Shown piece by piece: positions 53,758 through 63,728 of a stretch of 64,000 bases of DNA (positions within the stretch are counted from its first letter, which is position 1; every line of letters starts with the position of its first letter). The notes under the pieces were generated by a model. It was given only the letters and a program-made list of their open reading frames with translations, had not been told where the DNA came from and searched no databases. The position numbers and the translations under genes were made by a program. This DNA is from an uncultured Cyclobacteriaceae bacterium (GTDB lineage: Bacteria > Bacteroidota > Bacteroidia > Cytophagales > Cyclobacteriaceae), in assembly GCA_937958005.1 (NCBI GenBank), contig CALGOB010000062.1:124001-188000 (forward strand), in the 5' to 3' direction.

Positions 53758-54597
53758 ATGGCAACCCCACTTGATCAAATAGGAGAACCTGAAGAAGAAG
53801 AAGAAATGTCCTTTCTGGACCATCTGGAAGAACTCAGGTGGCATTTAGTAAGGTCTTTGATTGCAATCGGGTTAATCACTATTTGCGCCTTAATCTTTAA
53901 TGACTTTATTTTTCATGAACTCATACTCCCTCCTGGGGAGCCGGGGTTCTGGACATTTGAAGCCTTGTGTAAACTTGGCCAATTGGTTTCTACAGATAGT
54001 TTCTGTGTGGAGGATTTGGATTTTACCTTACAGAGTAGGAAACCAATGGGTCAATTTACTATTTATTTCACCAGTTCCTTTGTAATTGGTCTAATAGTCG
54101 CATTTCCCTATGTAGCTTGGGAAATATGGCGATTTATAAAGCCTGGTTTACATGCTACAGAAAAAAGGGCTGCTAGAGGGGTTGTTTTCTATACCAGTCT
54201 ATTATTTGCGCTTGGCATATTGTTTGGTTACTTCCTTTTGACTCCAATTTCCGTTTTCTTTTTTGCTGGCTTTCAATTAGATGCGTCAATAGAAAATCAA
54301 TTTGATATATTGAGTTATGTAGGTATGATATTAACCATTGTATTTGGAAGCGGTCTTCTGTTCCAATTACCAATGGCCGTGCTTTTTCTATCCAATGCAG
54401 GAATTGTCACACCTACATTATTAAAGAAATATAGAAGGCATGGAATTGTGGTAATTTTGGTATTAGGCGCTATGCTGACACCTCCAGATCCATTTAGTCA
54501 AATTCTAGTTGCCATTCCACTTGTAACGTTATATGAAATAGGTGTAATGGTTTCAAAAAGAGTAGAAAGAAGGAAATTAAAAAAAATAGAAGCGTAA
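53758..54597 (+). CDS. tatC: Twin-arginine translocase subunit TatC
   Basis: Receptor and core of the Tat export system, 279 residues from the ATG at 53758 (9 nt after the glyA stop); an in-frame TTG at 53749 is less likely. It opens with MSFLDHLEELRWHLVRSLIA, the conserved TatC start, and has six membrane helices with FVIGLIVAFPYVAWEIWRFI and the conserved periplasmic and cytoplasmic loops (KPGLHATEKRAARG; LTPPDPFSQILVAIPLVTLY). No tatA is seen in the window. Confidence 0.95.
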   Translation: MATPLDQIGEPEEEEEMSFLDHLEELRWHLVRSLIAIGLITICALIFNDFIFHELILPPGEPGFWTFEALCKLGQLVSTDSFCVEDLDFTLQSRKPMGQFTIYFTSSFVIGLIVAFPYVAWEIWRFIKPGLHATEKRAARGVVFYTSLLFALGILFGYFLLTPISVFFFAGFQLDASIENQFDILSYVGMILTIVFGSGLLFQLPMAVLFLSNAGIVTPTLLKKYRRHGIVVILVLGAMLTPPDPFSQILVAIPLVTLYEIGVMVSKRVERRKLKKIEA

Positions 54598-54601
54598 TAT
54601 C

Positions 54602-55036
54602 ATGGGAAAAAAAGTAGCCATAGGAGGCGATCATGCAGGTTTTGAATACAAGACCAAATTAATAAAGCACTTAGAATCTAAAGGTTATGAGGTGACTGAT
54701 TTTGGCCCATTTTCGAATGATTCAGTTGACTATCCTGATTTTGTGCACCCTGCAATGAATTCTATTGAGCAAGGGGAAAACGAATTGGGGATATTAATCT
54801 GCGGTAGTGGTAATGGGGTAAATATGACTGCCAATAAACACCAAGATATTAGGTCAGCCCTGTGTTGGAATACAGATTTGGCAGCTTTATCTAGACAGCA
54901 TAACAATGCAAATGTAATCTGCTTTGCAGAAAGGTTTATTTCTTATGCCTATGTAGAAAAAATGACTGATGTGTTCTTAACAACAGAGTTTGATGGCGGT
55001 AGACACCAAAGGAGAGTAAACAAAATCAGTTGTTGA
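54602..55036 (+). CDS. rpiB: Ribose-5-phosphate isomerase B
   Basis: Interconverts ribose-5-phosphate and ribulose-5-phosphate. 144 residues, standard for RpiB. It has VAIGGDHAGFEYKTKLIKHL, the DFGPFSNDSVDYPDF segment and the catalytic-cysteine loop ILICGSGNGVNMTANKH. It starts 4 nt after the tatC stop (operon with glyA-tatC) and its end overlaps the convergent membrane-protein gene by 11 nt. Confidence 0.95.
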   Translation: MGKKVAIGGDHAGFEYKTKLIKHLESKGYEVTDFGPFSNDSVDYPDFVHPAMNSIEQGENELGILICGSGNGVNMTANKHQDIRSALCWNTDLAALSRQHNNANVICFAERFISYAYVEKMTDVFLTTEFDGGRHQRRVNKISC

Positions 55037-56420
55037 TATTGATGTAAGTATTGGGGTAATTGGGTACTGGGCGAAATTTCTTCTTTAATAAAGGGATTCG
55101 TTCCCGGATGTTATGCATAACCCCTTCCTTATCAATAATCATCTCTGGGGGATCTTTCTGAAAACCTGACCATATATAGATCAAGTTATCATAGTAATCA
55201 GTTTCAGTAAACAAATTTTTGCTCACTTGCCAATTTGTAAAAGGTGTTGAAGAGGATGCATTTCTATAGTAATGCATCTGGTTACCAAGAACTAGAATTT
55301 TTCTTCCTTGTACAATTACAGGATCTTCTTCAGACATTAAATGATTTTTATCGGCTTGTTCTGTAAACTGATAAGATGTGAATGCCGTGAAAAAAAAACC
55401 TCCTAAAATGAATAGGTTAATGGCCTCCGCTTGAATCCTAGATTTGAGCAATAGGTAATGGGCAATAAAAAAAGCCATTACAGGCAATATAAACACAAAG
55501 GAATAAATAGATATTTCTGGCCCTACAAATACCAGAATAACCCCACCTAAAAACATCAAAAGCATAGCTTGCTGAAATTTCATTTGAAAATTAGCAAACT
55601 TTCCTTTCCAGTAAACATTGATTAAAGACCAAAAGGTCAATATGCCCGGAAAAAGCATAAAAGTAATCATAGACCATGATGAGATATAATTTATCTTATC
55701 AAATAGCCAAAGAGATTTAAGATAAAAAGAAACATAATTAGAAAATCCACCCATCAAAAAGTAGTAACACCCTATTAATGACAAGGGTAAAAAGAAGCCA
55801 ATTGCCATTAGCAAAAGCCTTCTAGGCAAGGAGTTTGAATAGATCATTAATATGGCAATGAGTGTTAAAAATAAGATCATTGAAGGGGCAAAAAACAAGG
55901 TAGCAATACCCAAGTACCCTCCTGTTGTTAAAAACATTTCATCCTTAGTAGCCTTATCTATCCTTCTAAAAATATTGTTGAGTGCTAATAATATAAACGT
56001 AAGTGCTAATAAGTGAGGACTCAGTACCATAAAATCAAAATGAATTGACATAACAATGGCATAGCAATAGGCCGGAACATAAGTTCCTTCATTGTAGGCT
56101 TTATTTACTAATAAAAAATTGTTGAAAATTATGGATTGTAGTAAAACCAATACCATAGCTAACAACTGCGAGACAATTACACTTCTTCCAAAAAAGAAAT
56201 CAATCACATAATAAACAGCTGCAGAAAATGGCCCGATAAACTCATATAAATCTTTATAAAGAGTAGCCCCGTCTGCTAATCTTTCTCCTATAAGCATCCA
56301 ATGAAAATGAGGAATGGTAGGCAATGTTTCTTGTAACAAATAAGGCATCCTAAACCCTAATAGAATCAAAAAAACAAATATTAACCGATAAGGATCATTT
56401 ATTCTAAAAATTGAAATCAA
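55026..56420 (-). CDS. Large membrane protein, glycosyltransferase-like topology
   Basis: A 464-residue protein with about ten membrane helices and a C-terminal soluble tail (about 365-464) with HYYRNASSSTPFTNWQVSKN. The first loop after helix 1 contains HFHWMLIGERLADGATLYKD and LYEFIGPFSAAVYY, reminiscent of the acidic periplasmic loop of GT-C-type sugar transferases, but the catalytic D/E pattern is not certain. Function unknown. It is convergent with rpiB. Confidence 0.6.
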   Translation of the reverse strand: MISIFRINDPYRLIFVFLILLGFRMPYLLQETLPTIPHFHWMLIGERLADGATLYKDLYEFIGPFSAAVYYVIDFFFGRSVIVSQLLAMVLVLLQSIIFNNFLLVNKAYNEGTYVPAYCYAIVMSIHFDFMVLSPHLLALTFILLALNNIFRRIDKATKDEMFLTTGGYLGIATLFFAPSMILFLTLIAILMIYSNSLPRRLLLMAIGFFLPLSLIGCYYFLMGGFSNYVSFYLKSLWLFDKINYISSWSMITFMLFPGILTFWSLINVYWKGKFANFQMKFQQAMLLMFLGGVILVFVGPEISIYSFVFILPVMAFFIAHYLLLKSRIQAEAINLFILGGFFFTAFTSYQFTEQADKNHLMSEEDPVIVQGRKILVLGNQMHYYRNASSSTPFTNWQVSKNLFTETDYYDNLIYIWSGFQKDPPEMIIDKEGVMHNIRERIPLLKKKFRPVPNYPNTYININN

Positions 56421-56946
56421 AATACTAAGCCTATTATTATCTTAAACAATCAAAATCCCGATATCATTGACAATGAACTTATTGCAAAAATCCCAAAAGT
56501 TACAGTACACGATGACAAGCTACAAACCTATAACAATCAAAGATAATAATTAGGTAATATTCCTACTAATTAAAGAAAACAACTAACTCACTCATGTTTA
56601 TACAAAAATTATAACCATTACATAAATAGTTAGACAATGAACCTACCCTCCCTTAAGCTAAAGCTAAAAAACCTCATCATCAAATGACAAGCCATAGAAT
56701 TGTTTAAGCCGCATTATGCATTAGAAATCATCAGGAGAATATAAAGATCTTAATTACAGGCACTCATGTAAGGGAAGCACAGCCATGGTAATTAAACAAA
56801 CTTATGTTAACCCGAATATCGGATTAGAACAGCTAAATGATTCTGTGGACTAAAAATGGATATTCCTCAAATTTGGTTCTGTCAATTCTTAAGTTTTTCA
56901 TCATAAAACTAAGTAGAGCTTGCCTATCATGAATAATTAGGGTCAA
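56421..56946. other. 526-bp spacer with solo repeat ends
   Basis: No gene. It contains at about 56704 TTTAAGCCGCATTATGCATT and at about 56811 AACCCGAAT-type ends of the palindromic family seen at 27354. Remainder AT-rich without clear structure. Confidence 0.5.
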
Positions 56947-58470
56947 TCACAATTTAAAGAAATGAAGACTTTTAGAAAGAAATGAAGAGAGCGATCTTAA
57001 TTCCTCAGCATTTGTCAATAATTCTTCAGAATTAGATGCTGTTTCTTGAGCTATATGATTAAAAGATTGAATAGACTGATTAATCTGACTAGCACTTGAG
57101 CTTTGTTCAATACTGGATTGAGAAATCCCATCAATAAGGGCAGATGTGTGTTCAATAGCCGGAACCACCGATGCTAATTTCTCAACGGACTTATTTGCTA
57201 TATTCACACTCCCCTTTGACACTTCCTCTATCTTAATAGAAGCATTAGCACTCATTTCAGCTAATTTTCTGATCTCACCAGCCACTACAGCAAATCCCTT
57301 ACCATGTTCACCCGCTCTGGCAGCTTCTACTGCTGCATTAAGAGCCAATAAATTGGTTTGTCTAGATATATCACTGATCACTGTAGTATTTTGCGTAATT
57401 TGTTCCATTTGAGATTTAGTTTCTTTCACAAACTCATTACTTTCTGTCACCTCTTTGGTAGCATTTTGCGTAATCTCGCGCGTTTCCATTGAATTCTTTC
57501 TATTCATTTCAATAGCAGAGGTCATTTCTTCCACTGAGGCACTTAATTCCTCAATAGAAGAAGCTAATTGATTCGCCTGACTAGACATAGACTCTGAAGA
57601 TCGCTGTAAGCCATTACTTGCCTTAAAGATACTTTCTGAGCTTTTACTTACACTGGAAAGTACACTGTTTACTTTTGTCTTGAAAAAGTCTAAATCACGA
57701 AGAACTAAATAAAACTCGTTCTCACCTTCTTCTCTACTGTGCTTGGTGAAATCTCCTTTTGATAGGGAGTCTACATAGCTTTTAATGAGATTCAATCCCT
57801 TATTGATATTATTACTGGTAACGAATATGAATATACCAATTATCAGTAGACTGATAAAGTTAAAATAGAAAAGCATGTTTTTCATAAGTGAGGTAGCACT
57901 TAATACTAAAGGAATAAACCTCATATTATGATCTGCAAATTTAGCAAGAGCTTCATCTGTAGCCTGAAACAACTGTTTTTTTGATAAGTTTCCTGCCATG
58001 TACTTATTCGTAGCATCAACAAGCTTTTTATTTACTACTATATCATCTTCACAAATGGTAAATGCCTCTTTATAGCCTAATACACCGAACATCCACTTCT
58101 CAAAACCTGATATTTTGGTAAGTACTTCTATGGGTTGTTTATTTATTTCATCATATAACTGAATCATTCCCATATCTTCTATATATGTACTTTCTTGAAG
58201 AAAATAAGGTCTTATAGGTTCCTGATTAATTTCAGCTAATTGAATCTGTAATAGCTTCTTACTTATTAATTGAGTATATTCTGCGTGATCTCTTTCTTTA
58301 TCTTGCATAAAAGAAACTTGCCCCATTTCATAGCTTAAGAAACTTACCAACATGCCCGTAATCAGGAATACTCCTATTAACACATAAAGTTGTTTTTTAA
58401 TCGAGATGTTATTTTTTAGATTTCGTAGTAGATTCATTCTGGTATTTTCTAAATTCATATTTAAGATCAT
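56947..58470 (-). CDS. Methyl-accepting chemotaxis-type signalling protein
   Basis: A 507-residue protein. Helix 1 (about 28-46) and helix 2 (about 197-218) enclose a periplasmic ligand-binding domain of about 150 residues with helical character (four-helix-bundle-like). A HAMP-like region (218-270) leads into the MCP signalling domain with the hairpin tip [20 protein letters not shown] and [20 protein letters not shown] intact. Gliding Cytophagales use such receptors with Che-type pathways. No che gene is close, so it is an orphan receptor. The start may be Met6 or Met12. Confidence 0.92.
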   Translation of the reverse strand: MILNMNLENTRMNLLRNLKNNISIKKQLYVLIGVFLITGMLVSFLSYEMGQVSFMQDKERDHAEYTQLISKKLLQIQLAEINQEPIRPYFLQESTYIEDMGMIQLYDEINKQPIEVLTKISGFEKWMFGVLGYKEAFTICEDDIVVNKKLVDATNKYMAGNLSKKQLFQATDEALAKFADHNMRFIPLVLSATSLMKNMLFYFNFISLLIIGIFIFVTSNNINKGLNLIKSYVDSLSKGDFTKHSREEGENEFYLVLRDLDFFKTKVNSVLSSVSKSSESIFKASNGLQRSSESMSSQANQLASSIEELSASVEEMTSAIEMNRKNSMETREITQNATKEVTESNEFVKETKSQMEQITQNTTVISDISRQTNLLALNAAVEAARAGEHGKGFAVVAGEIRKLAEMSANASIKIEEVSKGSVNIANKSVEKLASVVPAIEHTSALIDGISQSSIEQSSSASQINQSIQSFNHIAQETASNSEELLTNAEELRSLSSFLSKSLHFFKL

Positions 58471-59086
58471 AAATATTCCTAAAACATGAACTTAAGTTTC
58501 GACCAGAAGAAGCTTTTACGGGTTAAAAATCTTCAAACTCCAATTATGCATTCGGTTTTTAAGAGAAAATCATAAATAACTATTAAGTAGTAGAGTTTAT
58601 CACGGCAGAATGACTATGGTTGCTTTGTTATCTTTTTACCCAAGTTTATCAACAAATAAGTACGAATTCATATTTACTTTGACAGACTCAGAAAAGTGAA
58701 ATTTAAAAGGAGTTTTATCTATACAAAAACCAACCGTGATAATGTCTAATGCTTAAATTATTATAGTGAATTGGAAATTAGGATTTTACCCGCGTTATGC
58801 ATTAGAAATTTAAATTGGTATAAAAGGAAATTTATCGATCTAGTTATAGCCTATAGCCAAGTATTCATTATTGCTCAAAACAGCAATCACAAGCACACAA
58901 AACTCACTGTGGTTGAAGATAACGGAAAACATCGGTTTCCCATAAATTTTCTAATGAAAGAGTGTTCCATTTAGTAATGATTTCCATACAATATTAATTT
59001 CATACAAACTCTTTATCATTTATTATCAATATTCAGGTAGCTATAACTCATTATAAAACCGTAATTAGGTGATATATTTGCCCCAT
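58471..59086. other. 616-bp spacer with fragments of three repeat families
   Basis: No gene is supported. About 58541-58592 matches the right part of the 27354-27542 element in inverse; 58720-58750 matches one end of the ~108-bp repeat (ACAAAAACCAACCGTGATAA); 58784-58807 is another solo terminus (ACCCGCGTTATGCATTAGAA). The promoter of rbfA must lie in the last ~100 bp. Confidence 0.55.
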
Positions 59087-59449
59087 ATGGAAAGTAAAAG
59101 GCAACAGAAGTATGGAAAACTAATTCAAAAAGACATTAGTGAGATACTTAGACTCAACTTTAGCGACCTATATAAAGGTGGACTAGCAACAGTTACCAAT
59201 GTAAAGATGAGTCCAGATTTAGGGCTTGCCCGCATCTACATTAGCCTATTGGGATTGAAAAACCCAGCTGGATTTATAGAAGACCTTAACGAAAAGAAAA
59301 GTGAAGTAAGACGCATCTTAGGCAATAAAATAGGAAAACAAGTTAGAAAAATTCCAGAGATTGCTTTTCATCTTGACAACGTAGAAGAAGAGGCCCGCAG
59401 GGTAGATAAATTAATTGATGGATTAGATATACCACCTGAAAAAGAGTAA
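59087..59449 (+). CDS. rbfA: 30S ribosome-binding factor RbfA
   Basis: Late maturation factor of the 30S subunit. From the ATG at 59087 it has 120 residues and begins MESKRQQKYGKLIQKDISEI, the family opening; an in-frame GTG at 59069 would add six residues. The KH-like fold is seen in TVTNVKMSPDLGLARIYISL and VRKIPEIAFHLDNVEEEARR near the end. It is followed 3 nt later by a membrane permease gene, a frequent Bacteroidetes pairing. Confidence 0.93.
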   Translation: MESKRQQKYGKLIQKDISEILRLNFSDLYKGGLATVTNVKMSPDLGLARIYISLLGLKNPAGFIEDLNEKKSEVRRILGNKIGKQVRKIPEIAFHLDNVEEEARRVDKLIDGLDIPPEKE

Positions 59450-59452
59450 ATT

Positions 59453-60676
59453 TTGAATTTCCCATTTTATGTAGCAAGGAAGTATTTTTTATCTAAAAAA
59501 AAGAAAAACTTCATTAACATTATTGCCATCATTTCTATGTTAGTAGTGGCAGAAGGCACTTGTACACTTATCATAGTCATGTCTGTATATAATGGTTTAG
59601 AAGGAGTAATCAAGAATGTACATGGTAATTTTGATCCTGACATAAAGGTAATGCCAGTCAAGGGGAAGTCTTTTCTCGCTGACAGTTTAGATTTAAATCA
59701 AATCAGGGAAACTCCAGGTGTTTTATGGGCCACTGAGGTAATTGAAGACAATGCGCTTTTAAAATATAAAGAAGCTCAAAAAATAGTAAGAGTAAAAGGG
59801 GTCAATCAAAATATCTTAAAACAAAGCCGGTTTAAAAATATTGTTTTAGAAGATGATTATAGGCTACAGCAAGGTTCTTTAGGTTATATCATTGTTGGCC
59901 AAGGTATTAAATATGCACTAGATGTAGATCTTGAGTCAGAAGTCAAACCGCTTCAATTGTTCTACCCAAAGAATTTAACTAAATTTTCACTGAACACTTC
60001 TAAGTTATATACAACCAAAGGAGTGCTATTAGGAGGATCATATTCTGTAGAAAGGCAATATGATGATCATTTTGTTTTTATTTCCCTAGAAACAGCAAAA
60101 GAACTATTCTCTTACCAAAACAAGCTTTCATATGTAGAAATTATTGTTGATGAAGCCTACTCTCCCCATACGGTCATGAAAGCAGTAGAAAAAGTTGTCG
60201 GAAATAATTTTAGGGTATTGGATAGAGAAGAATTGCATGCGGATCTATACAAAATCCTAAAAATTGAGAAATTAGTAGTTTTTATCATTATTTCATTGAT
60301 TGTCGCGATCGCTTCTGTCAATATCTATTTCTCCCTATCTATGCTAGTTTTGGATAAAAAGAAAGATGTCAGCATACTTGCTACACTAGGAGCATCTAGC
60401 AACTTAATTAGAAAGATTTTTTTAGCAGAAGGAGCAATTATCTCATTAATAGGTTTACTATTTGGTTTGATTCAGGGGTTAGGTATCGCTTTATTACAAA
60501 AACACTTTGGTTTGGTTAAAATGAATGCCCAATCTTCATTGATTAATGCCTATCCGGTAAAGATAGATGCTAGTGATTTAGTCTATATCACCATCTCTGT
60601 TTTGGTCATTACTTTGTTAGCTTCTATACATCCTGCCTACATGGCTTCCAAGTCATTTTCCAACAAGGAATTGTAG
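59453..60676 (+). CDS. FtsX/LolC-type ABC transporter permease, TTG start
   Basis: A 407-residue MacB/LolC/FtsX-type permease. It has a TTG start (LNFPFYVARKYFLSKKKKNF), which is the natural family start; no ATG occurs before the first membrane helix. Four helices: one near 22-45 and three at the C-terminus (about 275-400), with a large periplasmic domain between. The segment MLVLDKKKDVSILATLGASS is the coupling helix region. Probably a lipoprotein-release or cell-division-type transporter lacking its ATPase locally. Confidence 0.85.
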   Translation: MNFPFYVARKYFLSKKKKNFINIIAIISMLVVAEGTCTLIIVMSVYNGLEGVIKNVHGNFDPDIKVMPVKGKSFLADSLDLNQIRETPGVLWATEVIEDNALLKYKEAQKIVRVKGVNQNILKQSRFKNIVLEDDYRLQQGSLGYIIVGQGIKYALDVDLESEVKPLQLFYPKNLTKFSLNTSKLYTTKGVLLGGSYSVERQYDDHFVFISLETAKELFSYQNKLSYVEIIVDEAYSPHTVMKAVEKVVGNNFRVLDREELHADLYKILKIEKLVVFIIISLIVAIASVNIYFSLSMLVLDKKKDVSILATLGASSNLIRKIFLAEGAIISLIGLLFGLIQGLGIALLQKHFGLVKMNAQSSLINAYPVKIDASDLVYITISVLVITLLASIHPAYMASKSFSNKEL

Positions 60677-60743
60677 TGTTTCAAATCAATTTTTAAATCA
60701 TGCTCTTCTCGCTTTTATTTTGATAGAATTTGGTTAGTTTTAA

Positions 60744-60768
60744 GGTTCGCTAGCGAGCCATTTTTTAC
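60744..60768 (+). terminator. Intrinsic terminator after the permease gene
   Basis: GGTTCGCTAGCGAGCC forms a short GC-rich stem with a 4-nt loop (one G-T pair), followed by ATTTTTT. It separates the rbfA/permease transcript from the helicase gene. Confidence 0.6.
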
Positions 60769-60791
60769 TACTAACTACTAGAATTTAAGAC

Positions 60792-63728
60792 ATGAATGTC
60801 TCTCCGGACAGCCCATTTCAGATAATCTATTCCCTTTTTGAGCACGAATATTTGGGATATCTTTTTGAATCATTTGTAATTCAATTAGATGAGAAAGGGC
60901 GCCTTACTTTTTCACACCAAAACATCTCTTCTAAAAACGCAAAAGAGTTTGCTAGTGGTTTAGATGAAGACGACTATGAATTGATTAAAATCATGGACTC
61001 TATGCAACAAGATGTAGTTGTTCATCATTTTCAAAAGAAAAAAATCAAACCCAATGAGTTTTTCTTAAAAACTTATGATAAAGACAAAGGCAATAAACTC
61101 TTACAAAATGAAATAACTGCTTACTTAGAACACAGGAGAGCAAAAGTAATGCCGTTACTCAAAGAAAAAATGCTTTTCGAAATGGGTAATGATGGGGAAC
61201 CTGCTTGGAAGCAAATTGAAACCCTTCAAGAACCCGCAACCGTATTGTTTCATTTTATGCGAAATGAAGATAATACACACTATTTCCCTACTATTAAACA
61301 TGGGGAAGAAAAAGTAATCTTTCAGTATAATGGTAGTTATATAGTTTGTGAGGAACCTGCTTGGTTGGTCTGTCAAGGGAAACTTTATCATTTTGAGAAA
61401 GCGGTAGATGGTAAAAAACTAAAGCCATTTCTCAAAAAGAAGTTTATAGTCATCCCAAAAAATGTAGAAGATACTTATTACAAAAAATTTGTCGCACAAA
61501 TAGTTTCTTCATTTAATGTGTATGCAAAAGGGTTTGATATCACCACAGAACATATAGAGCCCACCGCTATTTTAAATTTCTCGGAATTATCCAGTGTGGT
61601 TACTGAATCTACCTTATTTGGTGATGAAAATTCGGAGAAAAAGAAAGATGATGCTGATAACAAAATTCTATTTGAGCTAGAATATCAATATGGTGATCAG
61701 CGCTACAAGGCAGATAAAATCAGAGCCGTTAATGTTAATGTTGAAAAAAAGGGAGACTCTTATGTTTTCCACCGCATCATTAGAAAAACTGAAATAGAAA
61801 AAGACATATTAAATTGGATTAAAAGTACTGGTTTACCCATTAGAAATTCTAGAGTTACCATTGCCAAAGGCAAAGCATTCAGTTGGATTAACCTGCGCAA
61901 AAATGAAATAGAAGAAAGAGGAATAATATTAACGCAACTAAACAGCTCGAAGAAAAAATACTTCATTGGTGAAAGTACTATTAATTTAGATATCAGAGAA
62001 GGGATTGATTGGTTTGATATCAAGGCAGTTGTAAAGTTTGGGGACTATGAAATTGCCTTTAAAGACATCAGAAAACTGATGATAGGCAAAAAGAAAGAAA
62101 TTAAACTTCCTAATGGAGAGACAGCAGTTATCCCTTTTGCTTGGTTTACAGAATACTCTGAGCTTTTTGCATTTGCTGAAGAAGATGTAGAAACAAATGA
62201 GCTTAGGCTCAAAAAACATCACTTGGCCCTTGTCCAAGAGTTAAGCAGTAACAACAGTGCCATGGTAATCATGAACAAAAAACTGGAGAAATTACGGGAG
62301 TTCACTGAAATTGAAGACTTTCCTCTTCCAGAACGTTTTAATGGTGAGTTACGCCCTTATCAAAAGGCTGGATTCAATTGGCTAAGGTTCCTAGATCAAT
62401 ATAATTTTGGCGGTTGTTTAGCTGATGATATGGGTCTTGGTAAAACAGTCCAAACACTGGCAATGTTACAAGCTCAAAAAGAAATAGGATCATTAGGTGC
62501 CAGCTTATTAGTAATGCCCACTTCTCTCATTTACAATTGGGAAATGGAGGCCAGAAAATTTACCCGTGGGCTCAAAATATTGATTTATACAGGTTCACAA
62601 AGGCAAAAAGATGCTTCTAAATTTGGCAATTACGATCTCATTCTTTCATCTTACGGGATTGTAAGGCTTGACATTAGCATTTTAGAGAAGTATCAATTCA
62701 ATTACATCATTTTAGATGAATCGCAGGCTATTAAAAATCCAAACAGTAATATTGCAAAAGCAGTAAAGCAGTTAAAATCAAGAAGAAAATTAATTCTTAC
62801 TGGAACCCCTATAGAAAATAGTACGCTAGATTTATGGTCACAAATGTCTTTTGTAAATCCTGGACTATTGGGAAATCAACCATTCTTCAAGAAGGAATTT
62901 CAACTACCTATAGAAAAAAATGCTGATGTACAAAAAGGCCATAAGTTAAATGCGATTATTAAACCTTTCATACTGAGAAGAGAAAAATCCCAAGTGGCTA
63001 CTGAGCTTCCGGAGAAAGTTGAAAATATAAAGTATTGCACCATGAGTGCTGCCCAAGAAGAGTTTTACGAAAAAGAAAAATCCTTCTATCGAAATAAAAT
63101 AATTGATACTATTGAAACAGATGGAATCAGGGCATCGCAAATGATTTTACTTCAAGGACTTACAAGACTTAGGCAAATTGCCAATCACCCAAGAATGGTG
63201 GATCCTGAGTACATAGAAGATTCAGGCAAACTGGAAGATATTACTCACATGATTGACAGTGCATTAAGCAAAGGGCATAAGATCTTGGTTTTTAGTCAGT
63301 TTGTAAAACACCTTTCCTTAATTAGTGAGTATTTAAAAGGGCAATCAATTGATTATGCTTATCTTGATGGGAGCACTAAAGACAGAGCTAAGCAGGTAAC
63401 CAATTTTCAGGAGAATGAAAACCTAAAAATATTCTTAATATCTCTTAAAGCAGGTGGCGTTGGTTTAAACTTGACCAAGGCAGATTATGTTTTTATCTTA
63501 GATCCTTGGTGGAATCCGGCTATTGAAGCACAAGCTATTGACAGAGCTCATAGAATAGGGCAAGAGAATAAAGTTTTTACTTATAAGTTCATCACAAAAG
63601 GAACTGTTGAAGAAAAGATTCTTCAATTGCAAAATGCTAAATTAAAACTAGCCTCAAACCTTATTAGTATAGAAGAAAGTTTTATTAAAAGTTTATCAGA
63701 AGATGATATTAAATCTATTCTTAGCTAA
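60792..63728 (+). CDS. SNF2-family DEAD/DEAH-box helicase
   Basis: A 978-residue Swi2/Snf2 ATPase. The N-terminal half (1-500) is a poorly conserved accessory region. The motor starts near 510 (LRPYQKAGFNWLRFLDQYNF) and has motif I DDMGLGKTVQTLAML (about 544-558), the DEAH-equivalent DESQAIKNP (about 642-650), motif III TGTPIENS, and in lobe 2 KAGGVGLNLTKADYVFILDP followed by DRAHRIGQ. Such proteins remodel RNA polymerase (RapA-like) or nucleoprotein complexes. It is monocistronic and not linked to a visible defence gene. Confidence 0.93.
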   Translation: MNVSPDSPFQIIYSLFEHEYLGYLFESFVIQLDEKGRLTFSHQNISSKNAKEFASGLDEDDYELIKIMDSMQQDVVVHHFQKKKIKPNEFFLKTYDKDKGNKLLQNEITAYLEHRRAKVMPLLKEKMLFEMGNDGEPAWKQIETLQEPATVLFHFMRNEDNTHYFPTIKHGEEKVIFQYNGSYIVCEEPAWLVCQGKLYHFEKAVDGKKLKPFLKKKFIVIPKNVEDTYYKKFVAQIVSSFNVYAKGFDITTEHIEPTAILNFSELSSVVTESTLFGDENSEKKKDDADNKILFELEYQYGDQRYKADKIRAVNVNVEKKGDSYVFHRIIRKTEIEKDILNWIKSTGLPIRNSRVTIAKGKAFSWINLRKNEIEERGIILTQLNSSKKKYFIGESTINLDIREGIDWFDIKAVVKFGDYEIAFKDIRKLMIGKKKEIKLPNGETAVIPFAWFTEYSELFAFAEEDVETNELRLKKHHLALVQELSSNNSAMVIMNKKLEKLREFTEIEDFPLPERFNGELRPYQKAGFNWLRFLDQYNFGGCLADDMGLGKTVQTLAMLQAQKEIGSLGASLLVMPTSLIYNWEMEARKFTRGLKILIYTGSQRQKDASKFGNYDLILSSYGIVRLDISILEKYQFNYIILDESQAIKNPNSNIAKAVKQLKSRRKLILTGTPIENSTLDLWSQMSFVNPGLLGNQPFFKKEFQLPIEKNADVQKGHKLNAIIKPFILRREKSQVATELPEKVENIKYCTMSAAQEEFYEKEKSFYRNKIIDTIETDGIRASQMILLQGLTRLRQIANHPRMVDPEYIEDSGKLEDITHMIDSALSKGHKILVFSQFVKHLSLISEYLKGQSIDYAYLDGSTKDRAKQVTNFQENENLKIFLISLKAGGVGLNLTKADYVFILDPWWNPAIEAQAIDRAHRIGQENKVFTYKFITKGTVEEKILQLQNAKLKLASNLISIEESFIKSLSEDDIKSILS

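Noticed and set aside
58771-58974. 67-codon frame upstream of rbfA
   Set aside because: It begins in repeat DNA, has no family or signal and is preceded by no good start context.
60792-63728. SNF2 helicase as part of a phage-defence system (DISARM or similar)
   Set aside because: No methylase, PLD nuclease or other defence partner is adjacent in the visible sequence.
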